DNA of 16,125 nt from Phytomonas francai (taxonomy: Eukaryota > Euglenozoa > Kinetoplastea > Trypanosomatida > Trypanosomatidae), in assembly GCA_001766655.1 (NCBI GenBank), contig MJCC01000016.1, positions 116,189-132,313 of the forward strand, read 5' to 3'. Position numbers and translations under genes: made by a program. The notes beneath the pieces were generated by a model. The model did not search any database, was not told where the DNA came from, and saw only the letters and a program-made list of their open reading frames with translations. Shown here one piece after another: positions 14,835 through 16,125 of the stretch; positions within the stretch are counted from its first letter, which is position 1, and the number at the start of each line of letters is the position of its first letter.

Positions 14835-16034
14835 TCCCTTATGGTAACTAACTTTTTGAATAGCCTCAATTCTGTACAGTCGCTACTTGAGTGTTGTTAC
14901 AATAATTTTTGTTTCTGGAAAGAAAAATAGAAAATCTAAAAAATATGAAATAAAAAGAGAAACCCATTGAACTTACGAAAAACAACGTTAATAAAGCCTT
15001 ATAATACGTGTAGTCGCATAATTCAGCGAAATACGGATATCACAGAATGACTGTAAAAACACGCCCGTGTGATAGCTTACAGTCCTCAAGATGCCACCCT
15101 GTGCACAGTTTATGTTAACTGAACACAAATTTAAGCGAATAGGAGAATTTTTCCCAAATCGAAGCTGAATCATCAATGGTAGCTCCTCTTCACTACTGCT
15201 GCAAGTCAGGAAGAAAGTATAATATCATAAAAAATGGGAAATATGTGATACCTTGATTGTGGAAACTAAACGCTTTACCTTCTCAGTGATAAAATTAAAT
15301 TTTGTGTTCTGATTTTGTAAAGATGGGAAACTCCTTAAAATAAAATCACATCAATGTGCATTTTCATCAGTCAGACTCAGGAACTTTTGCTGCCTACAAT
15401 GATCTGTCTCACACTAAATCATCAAACCATAGGGATCATGTGGTCTATAAAACATCCCGCTTTCACTGCTTTAGAAGAAAAAAAGCTTCCACGTTACACA
15501 GGTCAACACTTAAATAATTCGATGCAAGCCCTACACATAACTGGAAAATATATCTAGTAAAATTCCTCACTATAAAACAAGATTAGTAGTCATCAGTGAA
15601 TTCATCACTAGATGAATCCATTGAAAGCTGTGGAATTGTACATCGGGGAAAAATGTGCTTATTACTATCCTGGTCACAGTGAAAATTTAGCAGTTTGTTT
15701 TAACATAATAATAAAAATAGAATAATCTTACAATTAAGGACAAAGAATAGTGTTTTGAGAGACGACTATTAGAATGAAATACAGACCAGATTGTTGTACA
15801 TGAATATATTTCAACGTAAAAGCAAGGTAAACTTACGCAAATATATGAATCTTCAAACCCCAGAATCTGTATAGAAAGAAACTATACTGATAAAAAATAA
15901 TTAAACTAAATAAAAAATACTACAACTTTTCAAACATCCTTATGATAAATTCTAAAAGCCTTTTTAGAAATAAAGAACATAACCCAATATAGGAGTGTTA
16001 ACACTAAGCAATATTATTAAAGAAATTTAGACAT
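14835..16034. other. Long AT-rich gap upstream of the helicase gene
   Basis: These 1.2 kb hold no supported gene. Most is very AT-rich with dense stops. A stretch at about 15355-15540 is less AT-rich and has a 67-codon plus-strand frame against the direction of the array, with no recognisable protein. A TATAAAA at 15446-15452 has no gene to serve. It is the likely 3' UTR of the gene to the right plus spacer. Confidence 0.6.
14915..14960 (-). promoter_or_regulatory. Candidate trans-splice acceptor of the helicase gene
   Basis: Read on the minus strand, a long T/C-rich stretch ends TTTTTCTTTCCAG, with CAG at plus-strand 14917-14915, about 80 bases before the ATG. A weaker AG lies inside the T-rich stretch. 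Confidence 0.5.
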
Positions 16035-16125
16035 TTAAAATAGATAGTTGCTTCGTACAAATCCGTGTCCTGTGGCGATCCCAGAATCCTCGGCGCTGCT
16101 GGCTTCAGTCCGTTCGCTGCAGGAG
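16035..16125 (-). CDS. Possible 3' end of a further minus-strand gene, cut by window edge
   Basis: Base composition jumps from AT-rich to GC-rich at about 16055, as at the gene boundaries elsewhere here. On the minus strand one frame from 16124 is open for 29 residues (...EASSAEDSGIATGHGFVRSNYLF) and stops at 16037-16035, just beyond the composition change. A second minus frame is open to 16004. Plus-strand frames are also open but have no ATG. The neighbours' strand favours a minus-strand 3' end. No family can be assigned. Confidence 0.35.
   Translation of the reverse strand, partial: SCSERTEASSAEDSGIATGHGFVRSNYLF

Noticed and set aside
14988..15173. Minus-strand frame of about 61 codons upstream of the helicase
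   Set aside because: It is on the right strand, but short, without a recognisable sequence or good upstream acceptor. Random frames of this size are common.
15446..15452. TATAAAA as a promoter
   Set aside because: Expected by chance in AT-rich DNA. Protein genes of this type of organism do not rely on TATA boxes, and no gene starts after it.
15354..15557. Plus-strand 67-codon frame in the right-hand gap
   Set aside because: It is short, on the opposite strand to its neighbours, with no splice acceptor or domain seen.
1..16125. CRISPR arrays, transposons, retroelements, viral genes
   Set aside because: No spaced direct repeats, transposase, reverse transcriptase, terminal repeats or viral protein motifs were seen on either strand.

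Overview
The window looks like nuclear DNA from a kinetoplastid protist, most likely a trypanosomatid. The genes are intronless and compact, with GC-rich coding sequence separated by very AT-rich spacers. They lie in two long same-strand arrays that face each other, with a tRNA gene in between. Most gene starts have a pyrimidine tract followed by AG about 40-90 bases upstream, as expected for spliced-leader trans-splicing. The protein families (a lipoyl E3-binding protein, La, a CFAP70-like flagellar protein, a DEAD-box helicase) are eukaryotic. I cannot name the species.

Layout. Plus-strand array (1 to 7148): the 3' part of a pyruvate dehydrogenase E3-binding protein gene (lipoyl plus subunit-binding domain, no acyltransferase domain); a La RNA-binding protein; and a 1345-residue CFAP70/TTC18-like axonemal TPR protein with a large, extremely GC-rich Ala/Pro/Arg middle. 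Convergent strand-switch region (7149 to 7903): two adjacent GC-rich stem-loop candidates, then a tRNA-Ala (anticodon CGC) with a T-run terminator. Minus-strand array (16125 down to 7904), in transcription order: a possible gene fragment at the right edge, a 1.2-kb AT-rich spacer, a divergent DEAD-box-like RNA helicase, an unrecognised 467-residue protein with a possible NYN/PIN-like C-terminus, a CID-domain (Pcf11-like) protein, and a small basic protein with two HMG-box-like segments.

How they fit together. In kinetoplastids each array would be transcribed as one polycistronic unit and cut into mRNAs by trans-splicing and polyadenylation, so neighbours need not share a function. Here they serve mitochondrial metabolism, Pol III RNA maturation, the flagellum, RNA remodelling and 3'-end processing. 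The two units would terminate towards each other around the tRNA gene, a common arrangement in these organisms.

I see no mobile element, CRISPR array, prophage or secondary-metabolite cluster, and no clearly new multi-gene system. The best leads are the structured DNA at 7496-7616, the 467-residue protein, the helicase with altered motifs, and the recurrent nine-base G/C runs, three of which fall in one gene.
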